A DNA stretch of 64,000 bases. Origin: DASXQK01 sp963757155 (GTDB lineage: Bacteria > Pseudomonadota > Alphaproteobacteria > Dongiales > Dongiaceae). The stretch covers positions 98,184 to 162,183 of the forward strand of contig CAVWQS010000018.1 in assembly GCA_963757155.1 (NCBI GenBank), written 5' to 3'. The translations under genes were made by a program, and so were the position numbers. Position 1 is the first letter of the stretch, and each line of letters begins with the position of its first letter. The notes beneath the pieces were generated by a model that saw nothing but the letters and a program-made list of their open reading frames with translations, was not told the origin of the DNA and did no database searches. Shown one piece after another: positions 41,679 to 51,423 of the stretch.

Positions 41679-42596
41679 TCCGTAGTCGTCGGGTGATATC
41701 GCTCAGCCGGGCGAAGGGCGATTCACCGGGCTGAAGCACGATCTCGCCGGCACGCTTCAGACCCTCGCGGCCGAAGCGCTGGCGGATACCCTCGACCACC
41801 CATTGCCGTGCCTGGGCCTGGCGCTGGCGCTGCCAGCCGCCCGGCCTCGGCGAGCCAGGCCCAGCGGCGCTCCAGCGCGGCGATGAGGGGCTCGACCCCC
41901 TCGCCGCGCAAGGCCGCCAGGCTCAGCACCTCCACCGGCCAGTCGCCCGCCTCGGCGAGGCCGAGGGCCCCTTCCACATCGGCCCGCGCCCGCTTGGCCG
42001 CCGCCCCCATATCGGCCTTGGTGACGACGACGAGATGCGGGATCTCGACGATGCCGGCCTTCATGAATTGCAGGCTGTCGCCCGAGCCGGGCTGGACGCA
42101 GAAGACCACGGTATCGGCGCTGTCGGCCACATCGGTCTCCGACTGGCCGACGCCGACGGTCTCCATGATCACCACATCGTAGAGCGCGCGCAGCAGGACC
42201 ATGGCGGCGATGCTGAGCTCCGCCAGCCCGCCCAGCCGGTCGCGCGCCGCCATGGAGCGCACGAAGACGCCGGGATCCTCCGGATCATGCTGGAGCCGCG
42301 TGCGATCCCCCAGCAGCGCCCCGCCGGAGCGGCGCGAGGAGGGATCGACGGCGATGATGGCGATGCGCTTGGCCGAGGCGCGATAGCTGCGGATGAGGGC
42401 GCCGGCGAGGGTCGATTTGCCGACGCCCGGGCGGGCCGGTCAGGCCGATGACATGGGCGAGCGGCGCGGCGTAGGCGGCGTCGAGCAGGGCGAGCGTGGA
42501 GGGCGCTTCCGGCTCACGCTCCAGTGCGGCGAGTGCCGCGGCGATGGCGGGCTTGCCGGCGGATCGCAGGGCGTCGAGGGAGATCGCCTCGCTCAA
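41650..42596 (-). CDS. meaB: MeaB/ArgK-type GTPase, methylmalonyl-CoA mutase chaperone (two frameshifts)
   Basis: MeaB protects and loads methylmalonyl-CoA mutase. Removing one G from the GGG run at about 42428 restores the P-loop GPPGVGKST. Removing one from the GGG run near 41850 restores the C-terminal helix (WQRQRQAQARQWVVEGIRQ ... RAGEIVLQPGESPFARL) to the stop at 41650. The result is 314 residues from TTG 42596 (LSEAISLDALRS). DPSSRRSGGALLGDRTR, DVVIMETVGVGQSE and VVVTKADMGAA are the GTPase motifs. Both breaks are extra Gs in GGG runs, so sequence error is likely. Confidence 0.9.
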
Positions 42597-42639
42597 GCCT
42601 GCTCGTCCCTTCGCCGTCCCTGCGACGGCGCACACCACA

Positions 42640-42862
42640 CACTTCCCTCCCCCCTTGCGGGGGAGGGTAGGGAGGGGGGTCGGATCCGCGGATGCGGATC
42701 AGAAAGAGTTGCACGCCCCGGCTGGAAATTGCGGCCACCCCCACCCCGGCCCTCCCCCGTCAATGCGCGGGCCTGACGGCCCGCAGGGGGAGGGGGAAGA
42801 AAGAGAAGCACGACCATAGATCACGCTTGCGGCCCTGGATTCCCGCTTTCGCGGGAATGACG
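42640..42862. repeat. GC-rich repeat block plus one arm of the 28-bp inverted repeat
   Basis: 42640-42800 contains the same modules in the same order as the interior of the 27.6 kb insertion: CCCTCCCCCC-TTGC-GGGGGAGGG, a GTCGGATCCGCGG segment, GCCACCCCCACCCCGGCC, and GCGGGCC-TGAC-GGCCCGC with flanking CCTCCCC/GGGGAGG. 42835-42862 is an exact copy of the right arm at 13533. No gene lies here. Confidence 0.8.
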
Positions 42863-42897
42863 GTGGAGAGCGAGGAGGCTCCGCGGCGGGGGCTTGC

Positions 42898-45585
42898 TCA
42901 ATCCGTCGCATGGGCCGCGGCGCCGGTTTCGGAGAGGGCGGCCTGGGCGGCGGCGAGGCGGGCGATGGGGACGCGGAAGGGCGAGCAGGAGACATAGTCC
43001 AGCCCGACCTTGGCGCAGAAGCGGATCGAGGCCGGATCGCCGCCATGCTCGCCGCAGATGCCGAGCTTGAGGTCGGGGCGCGTGCGCCGGCCGCGCTCGG
43101 CGGCAAGCTTCACCAGCTCGCCCACCCCGTCGGGATCGAGGCTGATGAAGGGATCGATGGCGAGAATCCCCCGGCGCTCATACTCCTGGAGGAAGCGCGC
43201 CGCATCGTCGCGGCTGAGGCCATAGGTGGTCTGGGTCAGGTCGTTGGTGCCGAAGCTGAAGAATTCGGCATCGGCCGCGATCTTGTCGGCCAGCAGGCAG
43301 GCACGCGGCAGCTCGATCATCGTGCCGACGGTATAGGAGAGCGCGATGCCGCGGGCCTTGGTGACCTCGGCCTCGACCCGGTCGACCATCTCCTTCAGGA
43401 TCGTGAACTCGCGCGGGATGGCGACCAGCGGGATCATGATCTCCGCCTCCACCGTCTCCCCCGTCTCCTCCTTGACCAGGGCCGCCGCCTCGAAGATGGC
43501 GCGCGCCTGCATCTCATAGACCTCGGGATAGGTGATGCCCAGCCGGCAGCCGCGATGGCCGAGCATGGGATTGGATTCCTTCAGCATGGCGGCGCGCTGG
43601 GCGACATGGTCGACGGAGACGCCGGCGGCCTTGGCCACCTCCTCCATCTCGCTGCGGGTATTGGGCAGGAACTCGTGCAGCGGCGGATCGAGCAGCCGCA
43701 CGGTGACGGGCAGGCCCTTCATGATGCGGAACAGCTCGACGAAATCGTCGCGCTGCATGGGCAGGATCTTGGCCAGCGCCGCGCGGCGCCCCTCGATGGT
43801 CTCGGCCACGATCATCTCGCGCATGGCGACGATGCGCCCGCCGTCGAAGAACATATGCTCGGTGCGGCAGAGCCCGATGCCCTCGGCCCCGAAGCGGCGC
43901 GCCATGCGGGCATCGTTCGGGGTCTCGGCGTTGGCGCGCACCTTCATCCGCCGATACTCGTCGGCCCAGACCATCAGCTTGGCGAAATCGCCGGAGAGCT
44001 CGGGCTGGATGGTGGCGACCGCGCCCAGCATCACCTCGCCGGTGCCGCCGTCGATGGTGAGGAGATCGCCGTCGTTCACCACGACATCGCGCACCTTCAT
44101 GACGCGCTGCTGCTCGTCGATGCGCAGATCCCCGGCGCCGGCGACGCAAGGCCGTCCCATGCCGCGGGCGACCACCGCGGCATGGCTGGTCATGCCGCCG
44201 CGGGTCGTCAGCACGCCGGCGGCGGCATGCATGCCGTGGATATCCTCGGGGCTGGTCTCGGTGCGGATCAGGATCACCTTCTCGCCCTTGGCGGCGCGGT
44301 CCTCGGCCTCATCGGCGCTGAAGACGGCGCGGCCGGCCGCCGCCCCGGGCGAGGCCGGCAGGCCGCGGGCGATGATCTTGCGCGGGGCCTTGGGATCGAG
44401 GGTCGGATGCAGGAGCTGGTCGAGGGAGGCGGGCTCGATGCGCGAGACGGCCTGGCGCTGGTCGATCAGCCCCTCGTCCACCATATCGACGGCGATCTTG
44501 AGCGCCGCCTGGGCCGTGCGCTTGCCGGAGCGGGTCTGGAGCATATAGAGCTTGCCGCCCTCCACCGTGAACTCGATGTCCTGCATGTCGCGGTAATGGG
44601 TCTCGAGCTTGCGGCGCACCTTCTCGAGCTCGGCGAAGAGCGCGGGCATCGCCTCTTCCATGGCCGGAAGCTGGGAGCGGTTGGCCTTCTTGCCCGCCAA
44701 GGTCAGGGATTGCGGCGTGCGGATGCCGGCGACCACATCCTCGCCCTGGGCATTGACCAGGAACTCGCCGTAGAACTCGTTGCCGCCGGTCGAGGGATTG
44801 CGGGTGAAGGCAACGCCCGTGGCGCAGTCGTCGCCCATATTGCCGAAGACCATGGCCTGGACATTGACCGCCGTGCCCCATTCCTCGGGAATGGCGTGGA
44901 GCTTGCGATAGGTGACGGCGCGAGCCGTGCGCCAGCTGCCGAAGACAGCACCGATAGCGCCCCAGAGCTGCTTCAGGGGATCCTGGGGGAAGGGCGTGCC
45001 CAGCTCCTCCTGAACCTTGGCCTTGAAGGCCTCGACCAGCTTCTTCCAATCCTCCGCGGTGAGCTCGGTATCGAGATCGAGCCCGCGATCCTCCTTGTGG
45101 AGCTGGAGCAGCTCCTCGAAATGGTGGTGGTCGACGCCCAGCACGACATTGCCGTACATCTGGATGAAGCGGCGATAGCTGTCATAGGCGAAGCGGGGAT
45201 TGCCGGTGCTCTTGGCGAGGCCCGAGGCGGTCTTGTCGTTGAGCCCGAGGTTCAGCACCGTATCCATCATGCCCGGCATGGAGACCCGCGCGCCCGAGCG
45301 CACCGAGACCAGCAGCGGATTGGCCGCATCGCCGAACTTGCGCCCGACCTCCATCTCGATGGCGCCGAGCGCGCTGCGCACATCGGCTTCCAGCCCGGCG
45401 GGATAGGTCTCGCCATTGGCGTAGTAGTGGGTGCAGACCTCGGTCGTGATGGTGAAGCCCGGGGGCACGGGCAGACCGAGATTCGACATCTCGGCCAGAT
45501 TGGCGCCCTTGCCGCCCAGGAGATTCTTCATCTCGGCCCGGCCGTCGGCCTTGCCGCCGCCGAAGCGATAGACCCATTTGCTCAT
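42898..45585 (-). CDS. ppdK: Pyruvate, phosphate dikinase
   Basis: PPDK interconverts pyruvate, ATP and phosphate with phosphoenolpyruvate, AMP and pyrophosphate. The 895-residue protein has the N-terminal ATP-grasp domain (KNLLGGKGANLAEM, RSGARVSMPGMMDTVLNLGL), the phosphohistidine motif GGMTSHAAVVARGMGRPCVAG and the C-terminal PEP-binding barrel (EGIGLCRTEHMFF, LGHRGCRLG, FGTNDLTQTTYGLSRDDA, GICGEHGGDP). It starts at ATG 45585, overlapping the glyS end region; glyQ-glyS-ppdK is a common alphaproteobacterial arrangement. Confidence 0.97.
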   Translation of the reverse strand: MSKWVYRFGGGKADGRAEMKNLLGGKGANLAEMSNLGLPVPPGFTITTEVCTHYYANGETYPAGLEADVRSALGAIEMEVGRKFGDAANPLLVSVRSGARVSMPGMMDTVLNLGLNDKTASGLAKSTGNPRFAYDSYRRFIQMYGNVVLGVDHHHFEELLQLHKEDRGLDLDTELTAEDWKKLVEAFKAKVQEELGTPFPQDPLKQLWGAIGAVFGSWRTARAVTYRKLHAIPEEWGTAVNVQAMVFGNMGDDCATGVAFTRNPSTGGNEFYGEFLVNAQGEDVVAGIRTPQSLTLAGKKANRSQLPAMEEAMPALFAELEKVRRKLETHYRDMQDIEFTVEGGKLYMLQTRSGKRTAQAALKIAVDMVDEGLIDQRQAVSRIEPASLDQLLHPTLDPKAPRKIIARGLPASPGAAAGRAVFSADEAEDRAAKGEKVILIRTETSPEDIHGMHAAAGVLTTRGGMTSHAAVVARGMGRPCVAGAGDLRIDEQQRVMKVRDVVVNDGDLLTIDGGTGEVMLGAVATIQPELSGDFAKLMVWADEYRRMKVRANAETPNDARMARRFGAEGIGLCRTEHMFFDGGRIVAMREMIVAETIEGRRAALAKILPMQRDDFVELFRIMKGLPVTVRLLDPPLHEFLPNTRSEMEEVAKAAGVSVDHVAQRAAMLKESNPMLGHRGCRLGITYPEVYEMQARAIFEAAALVKEETGETVEAEIMIPLVAIPREFTILKEMVDRVEAEVTKARGIALSYTVGTMIELPRACLLADKIAADAEFFSFGTNDLTQTTYGLSRDDAARFLQEYERRGILAIDPFISLDPDGVGELVKLAAERGRRTRPDLKLGICGEHGGDPASIRFCAKVGLDYVSCSPFRVPIARLAAAQAALSETGAAAHATD

Positions 45586-45586
45586 C

Positions 45587-47701
45587 TCAACCCTCGATCT
45601 TCGAGAAGTCGGCGACGATGCCGAGCGTCGCCCGGATGCGCGAGAGCAGGCGCAGCCGATTGGCCCGCTCGCCCGCATCATCGCTGTTGACGGTGACCTT
45701 GTCGAAGAATTCATCGACCGGGCCGCGCAGCCGCGCCAGCGCTGCCATGGCGCCGGCGAAATCCTCACGCGCGATGGCGGGCTCGGCCTTCGCGCGCGCC
45801 TCGTTCATGGCCTCGACCAGGCGCTGCTCCTCCGGCAGATGCAGCAAGCCGGGATCGGGTGCTGCGTCATAGGATGTCGAATCCTTCTTCTCCTCGATGC
45901 GCAGGATATTGCCGGCCCGCTTGGAGGCGGTCAGCAGATTGGCGCCGTCCTCGCTCCCCAGGAATGCCGCCAGCGCATCGACCCGCGCCAGCAGGCGGAC
46001 CAGATCATCCTCGTGGCGGCCATCGGCGAGCTTGAGGGCGAAGACCGCGGCGACCAGATCATGGCGGACTCCCTTCTCCCGGAGCGCCACCTTCAGCCGG
46101 TCGGCGAAGAACTCCAGCAGATCGCGGCGCACCGCCGCGGCGTCGAGCTTCACGCCTTGGCCCTCGTAGCCGGCGATGGCGGTCTCGAAGCTGGCATGCA
46201 GATTGCAGCGCAGGCCGTTCTCGAGGATGAGACGGATGGCACCGAGGGCCGCGCGGCGCAGCGCGAAGGGATCCTTGGATCCCGTGGGCTTTTCGTCCAC
46301 GCCCCAGAAGCCGGTGAGGGTATCGATCCTGTCGGCCAGCGCCACCGCCACGGAGGCGGCGGCGGTGGGGCATTTGTCGTTGGGGCCTACGGGGGCGTAG
46401 TGCTCAGCGATCGCATTGGCCACGTCGGGGGTCTCGCCTTCAAGCCTGGCGTAATAACGCCCCATGATTCCCTGGAGTTCCGGGAATTCGCCGACCATGC
46501 CGGCGGTCAGATCCGCCTTGCAGAGCCGGGCCGCGCGCCGGGCGACGGTGGCCTCCGCACCCGGCAGACGGCCGGCGATATCCGCGGCCAGCGCCTCGAT
46601 GCGGGCGACCTTGTCGGCGACGGTGCCGAGCTTGGCGTGGAAGACGATGGCCTTCAGCGCCGGCAGGCGCGATTCCAGCGAGGCCTTGCGATCCTGATCC
46701 CAGAAGAACTTCGCATCCGCCAGCCGCGCCCGCAGCACCCGCTCATTGCCGGCGACGATGGTGGTGCCATGGTCGCGGGTCTCCATGTTGGAGACGATGA
46801 TGAAGCGCGGCGCCAGCCGGCCGTGGGAATCCTCGAGGGCGAAATATTTCTGATGCGCCCGCATCACCGTGGTCAGGACCTCCGGCGGCAAGTCCATATA
46901 GGCTGCGTCGATTCGTCCCAGCAGGACCACCGGCCATTCCACCAGCCCGACCACTTCGTCGAGCAGCGCCTCGTCGGGGCGGAGGCTGAGGGTGAGCGCA
47001 CGCGAAAGGCTCTCCGCCTGCTTGCGGATGGTATGGCGCCGCTCCGCCGGATCCAGCATGACCTGGCGGGCGAGGAGGCGGGCCTTGTAGCTCTTGAAAT
47101 CCGCCACGACGAAGCTCTGCGGCCCGAGGAAGCGATGGCCGAAGGTCTCGTTGCGCGACGCGATGCGATGGGGATGAGCGGGCGAGCCGAGCTCGACCTC
47201 GAAGGGCACCAACGTGCCGTCGAGGACGGCGGCGATGTTGCGCAGCGGCCGGACCCAGCTCTGCCGGTCATAGGCCCAGCGCATGGATTTGGGCCAGGGA
47301 ATGCCGGCGATGGCCGCGGGCAGAATCTCCGCCAGCACCTCGGCCGTGGGCCGGCCGGCGACGCGCTCGACATAGAACCAGAAGACCCCGCGCCCGCTGT
47401 CGCGCTGCTCGCAGGCATCGAGGCTCGAGAGGCCCTTCGCCTTCAGGAAGGACTGGAGCACGTTCTCCGGCGCGCCGACCCGCGGCCCCTTGATCTCGAT
47501 CTCGCGATCGGGCTGCTGCGCCGGCAATCCCTCGATATGCAAGGCGAGGCGGCGCGGCGTCGCATAGGCCTCGGCCTTGCCGAAGCTCAAGCCCGCCTCC
47601 GTCAGCTTGTCTGAGACGAGACGGCGCAGATCGTCCGAGGCCCGGGCCTGCATGCGCGCGGGGATTTCCTCGGACAGAAGCTCGAGCAGGAATTCGGCCA
47701 T
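45587..47701 (-). CDS. glyS: Glycyl-tRNA synthetase beta subunit
   Basis: This is the tRNA-binding beta subunit of the alpha2beta2 glycyl-tRNA synthetase. Its 704 residues begin MAEFLLELLSEEIPARMQ, with family pieces YATPRRLALHIEGLP, FAKGLSSLD-like QSFLKAKGLSSL, PKSMRWAYDRQSWVRP and the C-terminal anticodon-binding region (VDEFFDKVTVNSDD). It follows glyQ by 4 bp. Confidence 0.97.
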   Translation of the reverse strand: MAEFLLELLSEEIPARMQARASDDLRRLVSDKLTEAGLSFGKAEAYATPRRLALHIEGLPAQQPDREIEIKGPRVGAPENVLQSFLKAKGLSSLDACEQRDSGRGVFWFYVERVAGRPTAEVLAEILPAAIAGIPWPKSMRWAYDRQSWVRPLRNIAAVLDGTLVPFEVELGSPAHPHRIASRNETFGHRFLGPQSFVVADFKSYKARLLARQVMLDPAERRHTIRKQAESLSRALTLSLRPDEALLDEVVGLVEWPVVLLGRIDAAYMDLPPEVLTTVMRAHQKYFALEDSHGRLAPRFIIVSNMETRDHGTTIVAGNERVLRARLADAKFFWDQDRKASLESRLPALKAIVFHAKLGTVADKVARIEALAADIAGRLPGAEATVARRAARLCKADLTAGMVGEFPELQGIMGRYYARLEGETPDVANAIAEHYAPVGPNDKCPTAAASVAVALADRIDTLTGFWGVDEKPTGSKDPFALRRAALGAIRLILENGLRCNLHASFETAIAGYEGQGVKLDAAAVRRDLLEFFADRLKVALREKGVRHDLVAAVFALKLADGRHEDDLVRLLARVDALAAFLGSEDGANLLTASKRAGNILRIEEKKDSTSYDAAPDPGLLHLPEEQRLVEAMNEARAKAEPAIAREDFAGAMAALARLRGPVDEFFDKVTVNSDDAGERANRLRLLSRIRATLGIVADFSKIEG

Positions 47702-47705
47702 GATC

Positions 47706-48602
47706 TCAGCTCGCCGCGCGAACGGGAATGCCCGCGAGCCAGGCTTCGCAGCAGCCCTTCGCCAAGGTCCGCACCCGGGCGATATAGGCCTGGCGCTCGG
47801 TCACCGAGATGACGCCCCTGGCGTCCAGCAGATTGAAGATGTGGCTGGCCTTCAGGCATTGGTCATAGGCCGGCAATGCCAGCTGCGGCTGGCGCGCCAG
47901 AAGCGAGGCGCAGGTCTTCTCCGCATCCTCGAAATGGCGGAACAGGATCAGGGGATCGGTCGCCTCGAAATTGAAGGCGGAGAATTCGCGCTCGGACCGC
48001 AGATAGACATCGCCATAGGTCATGCCGCCCTCGCCCTTCGGCCGGCCGTTCCAATCGAGATCGTAGACGCTCTCCACCCCCTGCACGAACATGGCCAGGC
48101 GCTCCAGCCCATAGGTGAGCTCGGTCGAGACCGGATCGCATTCGATGCCGCCCACCTGCTGGAAATAGGTGAACTGGCTGACCTCCATCCCGTCGAGCCA
48201 GACCTCCCAGCCGAGGCCCCAGGCGCCGATGGTCGGGCTCTCCCAATCATCCTCGACGAAGCGCACGTCATGGTCGCGCAGGCGAATGCCCAGCGCCTCG
48301 AGGCTGGCGAGATAGAGCTCCTGGCTGTCCTCCGGCGAGGGCTTCAGGATCACCTGGAACTGATAGTAGTGCTGCAGCCGGTTGGGGTTCTCGCCATAGC
48401 GCCCGTCCTTGGGCCGGCGCGAGGGCTGGACATAGGCCGCCCGCCAGGGCTCGGGGCCCAGCGAACGCAGCGTCGTCGCGGGGTGGAAGGTGCCCGCCCC
48501 CACCTCCAGATCATAGGGCTGCACGATGACGCAGCCCTTGCCGGCCCAATAGTCCTGCAGCTTCAGAATCAGCCGTTGAAAGCAGGTGTCGGGGTCGGCC
48601 AT
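47706..48602 (-). CDS. glyQ: Glycyl-tRNA synthetase alpha subunit
   Basis: This is the catalytic class II alpha subunit of the bacterial heterotetrameric GlyRS. The 298 residues include FQRLILKLQDYWAGKGCVI, GAGTFHPATTLRSLGPEPWRAAYVQPSRRP, QHYYQFQVILKPSP and EVSQFTYFQQVGG, all strongly conserved. Divides tightly into glyS in an operon with ppdK. Confidence 0.97.
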   Translation of the reverse strand: MADPDTCFQRLILKLQDYWAGKGCVIVQPYDLEVGAGTFHPATTLRSLGPEPWRAAYVQPSRRPKDGRYGENPNRLQHYYQFQVILKPSPEDSQELYLASLEALGIRLRDHDVRFVEDDWESPTIGAWGLGWEVWLDGMEVSQFTYFQQVGGIECDPVSTELTYGLERLAMFVQGVESVYDLDWNGRPKGEGGMTYGDVYLRSEREFSAFNFEATDPLILFRHFEDAEKTCASLLARQPQLALPAYDQCLKASHIFNLLDARGVISVTERQAYIARVRTLAKGCCEAWLAGIPVRAAS

Positions 48603-48701
48603 GTCACGGGAATCCGGCGGTTTTGCAGTGCAGCAACCTAGCCAGCAGCCCTGGCAGGGTCAAGCAAGCCCCAAGGAGACGAAGAGCCTGTCAGATAGCC
48701 C

Positions 48702-48986
48702 TCAGAAGGGGCAGTCGGTGCGGCCGCAACGGCTGGGGCTGCGGACGGGGACATAGGCGCCGCAGGTCCGGCATTTGACGGTATCCTCGACCTGGGCCAG
48801 ATCGGCGCGCGCCTCCCGGCCCGTCGTTCGCGCGCGGCCCGCGCGTCCGGCCGCGGCCCGGGCTGCGTCGACGGCGGCGCGCTTGCGCGCCTTGTCGATC
48901 AGGCCGAGATAGCGGAAGCCGTACCAGACCGCGGCGATGATCAGGATGAGCCAGAAGAGCTTCGGCAAGCTCGGGATGGTGAACAT
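48702..48986 (-). CDS. Small membrane protein with C-terminal zinc ribbon
   Basis: This 94-residue protein has an N-terminal membrane segment (LPKLFWLILIIAAVWYGFRYLG), a basic Ala/Arg-rich linker and four C-terminal cysteines (CRTCGAYVPV and RCGRTDCPF) in a zinc-ribbon pattern. Similar short proteins are widespread and uncharacterised. ATG 48986 is preferred; longer in-frame extensions overlap the divergent glycosyltransferase start. Confidence 0.78.
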   Translation of the reverse strand: MFTIPSLPKLFWLILIIAAVWYGFRYLGLIDKARKRAAVDAARAAAGRAGRARTTGREARADLAQVEDTVKCRTCGAYVPVRSPSRCGRTDCPF

Positions 48987-49077
48987 CGGGCCATATAGAG
49001 GCGGCCGGGCTGGGCGGTCAAGCGATGCGCGGTCAAGCGATGCAAAGCCGCGGCAGTCCTGATAGCTTCCCCGCGCC

Positions 49078-50100
49078 ATGCGACCCCAGCCGAGCCTTCC
49101 CCAGCCAAAGCCCCTGCCCCACCCCGGCCAGGGCATCGCCGTCATCTCCGAGCGCGAGAGCCTGGGGGATGGGTTCTACAAGCTGCATCTGTTGCGGGCG
49201 CTGCGTCGCGCCTATCCCGGCGAGGCGATCGACTGGTATGTCTCCGAGGGGCCCTCGCCCTATGGCGGGATGATGGCCCCGATCGTCGCCCGCGACCTGC
49301 GCAAGGTCGTGCCCTTCGCCGGCTTCCGCCGGCCGCGGCTGGAGGCGATGCATCGGCTGCGCGCCTTGCCGCCCTATTCCCTGGTCATCGACAACCGCAC
49401 CAACAATGCGGTGGTGCTGGCGACCCGGCTGCTGCTGCGCGCATATCTCTACCAGGCGCCGACGCCAGGCTATCTCTTCTGCTCGCGCCGGCCGGGCGGC
49501 ATCCGCCCGATGCATAAGCTGGCCCGGCTGATGAAGCTGCTGGAGGCGGTGACGGGCGGGCCCGTCGACGGCGCCGGCGAGATCGAGCTGCCGCCGGCCA
49601 TGCTGGAGACCGCCGGCCGGCTCCTGCCCCCGGGCGCGCGCTATGTCGGGCTCGTCCCCGGCGCCTCGGGGCCCGAGCGCTGCTGGCCCCTGGAGCGCTA
49701 TATCGAGCTGGCGGGCTGGATCGAGGCCCAGGGCGCCAAGCCCGCCTTCATCCTGGGGCCTGTCGAGCTGGGCCTGCTGCCGCGCCTGCGCCAGGCCCTG
49801 CCCCAGGCGCTGTTTCCCGGCTGCAGCGAGACCGAGACCATAAGGGATGTCGAGCTGTCGCTGGCCCTGGGCCGGCGCATGGCGGCCGCCGTCAGCAACG
49901 ACACCGGCACCGGCCATCTGCTGGGCGCGGCGGGCACCCCGCTGCTCAGCCTCTTCGGCCCCACCGACCCGCGGGTCTGGCGGCCGGTCGCCGCCCGCAG
50001 CGCCGTCATCTGGGCCCGCGACCATGGCGGGCCGGAGATGACCCGGATCCCCTTCGCGGCGGTGACCGAGGCGCTCCAGGGGCTGATGAAGCAGGGTTAG
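49078..50100 (+). CDS. Glycosyltransferase family 9 (heptosyltransferase-like)
   Basis: This 340-residue ADP-heptose:LPS heptosyltransferase-family protein has family pieces ISERESLGDGFYKLHLLRAL at the N-terminus (equivalent to the GDxxxxxPxxRAL motif), YVGLVPGASGPERCWPLERYIELA and VSNDTGTGHLLGAAGTPLLSLFGPTDPRVWRP near the C-terminus. It likely adds a sugar to the LPS core or another envelope glycan. It stands alone. Confidence 0.85.
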   Translation: MRPQPSLPQPKPLPHPGQGIAVISERESLGDGFYKLHLLRALRRAYPGEAIDWYVSEGPSPYGGMMAPIVARDLRKVVPFAGFRRPRLEAMHRLRALPPYSLVIDNRTNNAVVLATRLLLRAYLYQAPTPGYLFCSRRPGGIRPMHKLARLMKLLEAVTGGPVDGAGEIELPPAMLETAGRLLPPGARYVGLVPGASGPERCWPLERYIELAGWIEAQGAKPAFILGPVELGLLPRLRQALPQALFPGCSETETIRDVELSLALGRRMAAAVSNDTGTGHLLGAAGTPLLSLFGPTDPRVWRPVAARSAVIWARDHGGPEMTRIPFAAVTEALQGLMKQG

Positions 50101-50610
50101 GTTCCGGCTTCGGCCGCGGTTTCTACAGCGAATCCAAGGCCCGTCAGCTCCATAAGGTCACCTTATCCTCGCCCCCTCGATCCGCTGTTTCTGCAGGAAA
50201 TCTACAGCGAGCGTTGGCCCTTTTCTCAGGTTGAGCCCAAGTCCCCTTTATGCTTCGCCGGACCCCGCTCTGGGGTATCGACCTAAACTCCCAGGATATA
50301 CGTAAAACGCGTAACGGTCAAGTGCAATTGCGACAACGCTTAACCACCTGCCGCGTGTCGCAATAATAATTTGTTGTGAGTACGTTATCTAAAGCGTGAA
50401 TTGAGAAAACATATTTGAAAACTAATGAAATCGACAAATATTTTTATGAATTTCATCGCTGAAATATTTACGTTTTATCGGCTATTTCGCTGCCCGGACA
50501 GTTGCTGGAGGAACGAGGCCGACCATCCGGGGTTCAACTATTAGCGCATATCCCAGCCCGACGCCTCCCGCTTCGGTCGCGGGAGAGCGAGAGGAAAGAG
50601 GTTGATAGCG
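50101..50610. other. Intergenic region with an AT-rich core before the RcnB-like gene
   Basis: No gene is visible in about 510 bp. The stretch 50290-50490 is clearly more AT-rich than the rest of the window (runs such as AATAATAATTTGTTGTGAG and GACAAATATTTTTATGAATTTC). It directly precedes the RcnB-like gene and is likely its control region. A CTCCCGC-N7-GCGGGAG hairpin lies at 50564-50586. AT-richness here is consistent with a promoter or nucleoid-protein target, or with DNA of separate origin. Confidence 0.5.
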
Positions 50611-51219
50611 ATGACGAAGAGAGTGGCAAAGATCCCCGATCGTCTTGGGAGGGTGGCGAGCCATCTCCTTCTCGTCTTGGCGGTGTCGGCTTTTGCGGCA
50701 ACGGGCGCAATCGCTGGAGCACCCGACGCGGCGCAGCAACAGCAGCAACATAAGCAAAAGCAGCAAACGAAGACCAACCAGCAGCAGCTGAAGAAGGCAG
50801 AAAAGCAGCAGCAGAAGGCGGTGCAGCAGCAAGCGAAGCAGGCCCAGAATCAACATTTCGACTGGGACACCTATCACCCCGGCCAGCGTCCCCCGCTGTG
50901 GGCGCAATATCGCCAGAATTTCGATCCCCGGCCTTATCAGTGGGCCCGAAATGCTCCACAGCACTATGAGGTGAGGTACGCACCGCCTCCGGGCTGGCAC
51001 TATCAACCCTGGAACTACGGCCAGGTTTTGCCGGCCGCCTATTGGAACCGGCCCAATTGGCTGACCAATTATTCGCAGTACGGCCTGCAGCCGCCGCCCT
51101 ATGGATATGTATGGGTGCAGAACGGGCCCGATGCGCTGGCCGTCGACTCCTTTAGCGGCACCATACTCCAGGTCATCCGCGGGCTGTTCTCCTCCTCGTC
51201 TGGATTGTCAGGATTATAA
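50611..51219 (+). CDS. RcnB-family periplasmic protein with Gln/Lys-rich segment
   Basis: A signal peptide (about 1-36, LGRVASHLLLVLAVSAFAATGAIAG) is followed by a Gln/Lys-rich low-complexity stretch (about 37-80) and an RcnB-like C-terminal domain (YGLQPPPYGYVWVQNGPDALAVDSFSGTILQVIRGLF), 202 residues. RcnB relatives influence nickel and cobalt efflux in enterics; here metal specificity is unknown. ATG 50611 follows AGGTTGATAGCG. Confidence 0.82.
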   Translation: MTKRVAKIPDRLGRVASHLLLVLAVSAFAATGAIAGAPDAAQQQQQHKQKQQTKTNQQQLKKAEKQQQKAVQQQAKQAQNQHFDWDTYHPGQRPPLWAQYRQNFDPRPYQWARNAPQHYEVRYAPPPGWHYQPWNYGQVLPAAYWNRPNWLTNYSQYGLQPPPYGYVWVQNGPDALAVDSFSGTILQVIRGLFSSSSGLSGL

Positions 51220-51423
51220 TCGCCGCCAGAACAGTGGCGGCGCGAGCTCACGAGCTTCATGTCGAGGCGGTGCCCGCCGCGCCCAGCGCTTAGATAACCT
51301 GGGCGCCGGCGTGCCTGCCGTTGTCTCACCCTCGCTTTGATCGAGGAAGGCTCTATACGCAGAATACGTCACGGTCAAACGCCACACCGGAGGCAAGAAA
51401 AGCCCTCGCCCCGGCGGTCGGGG

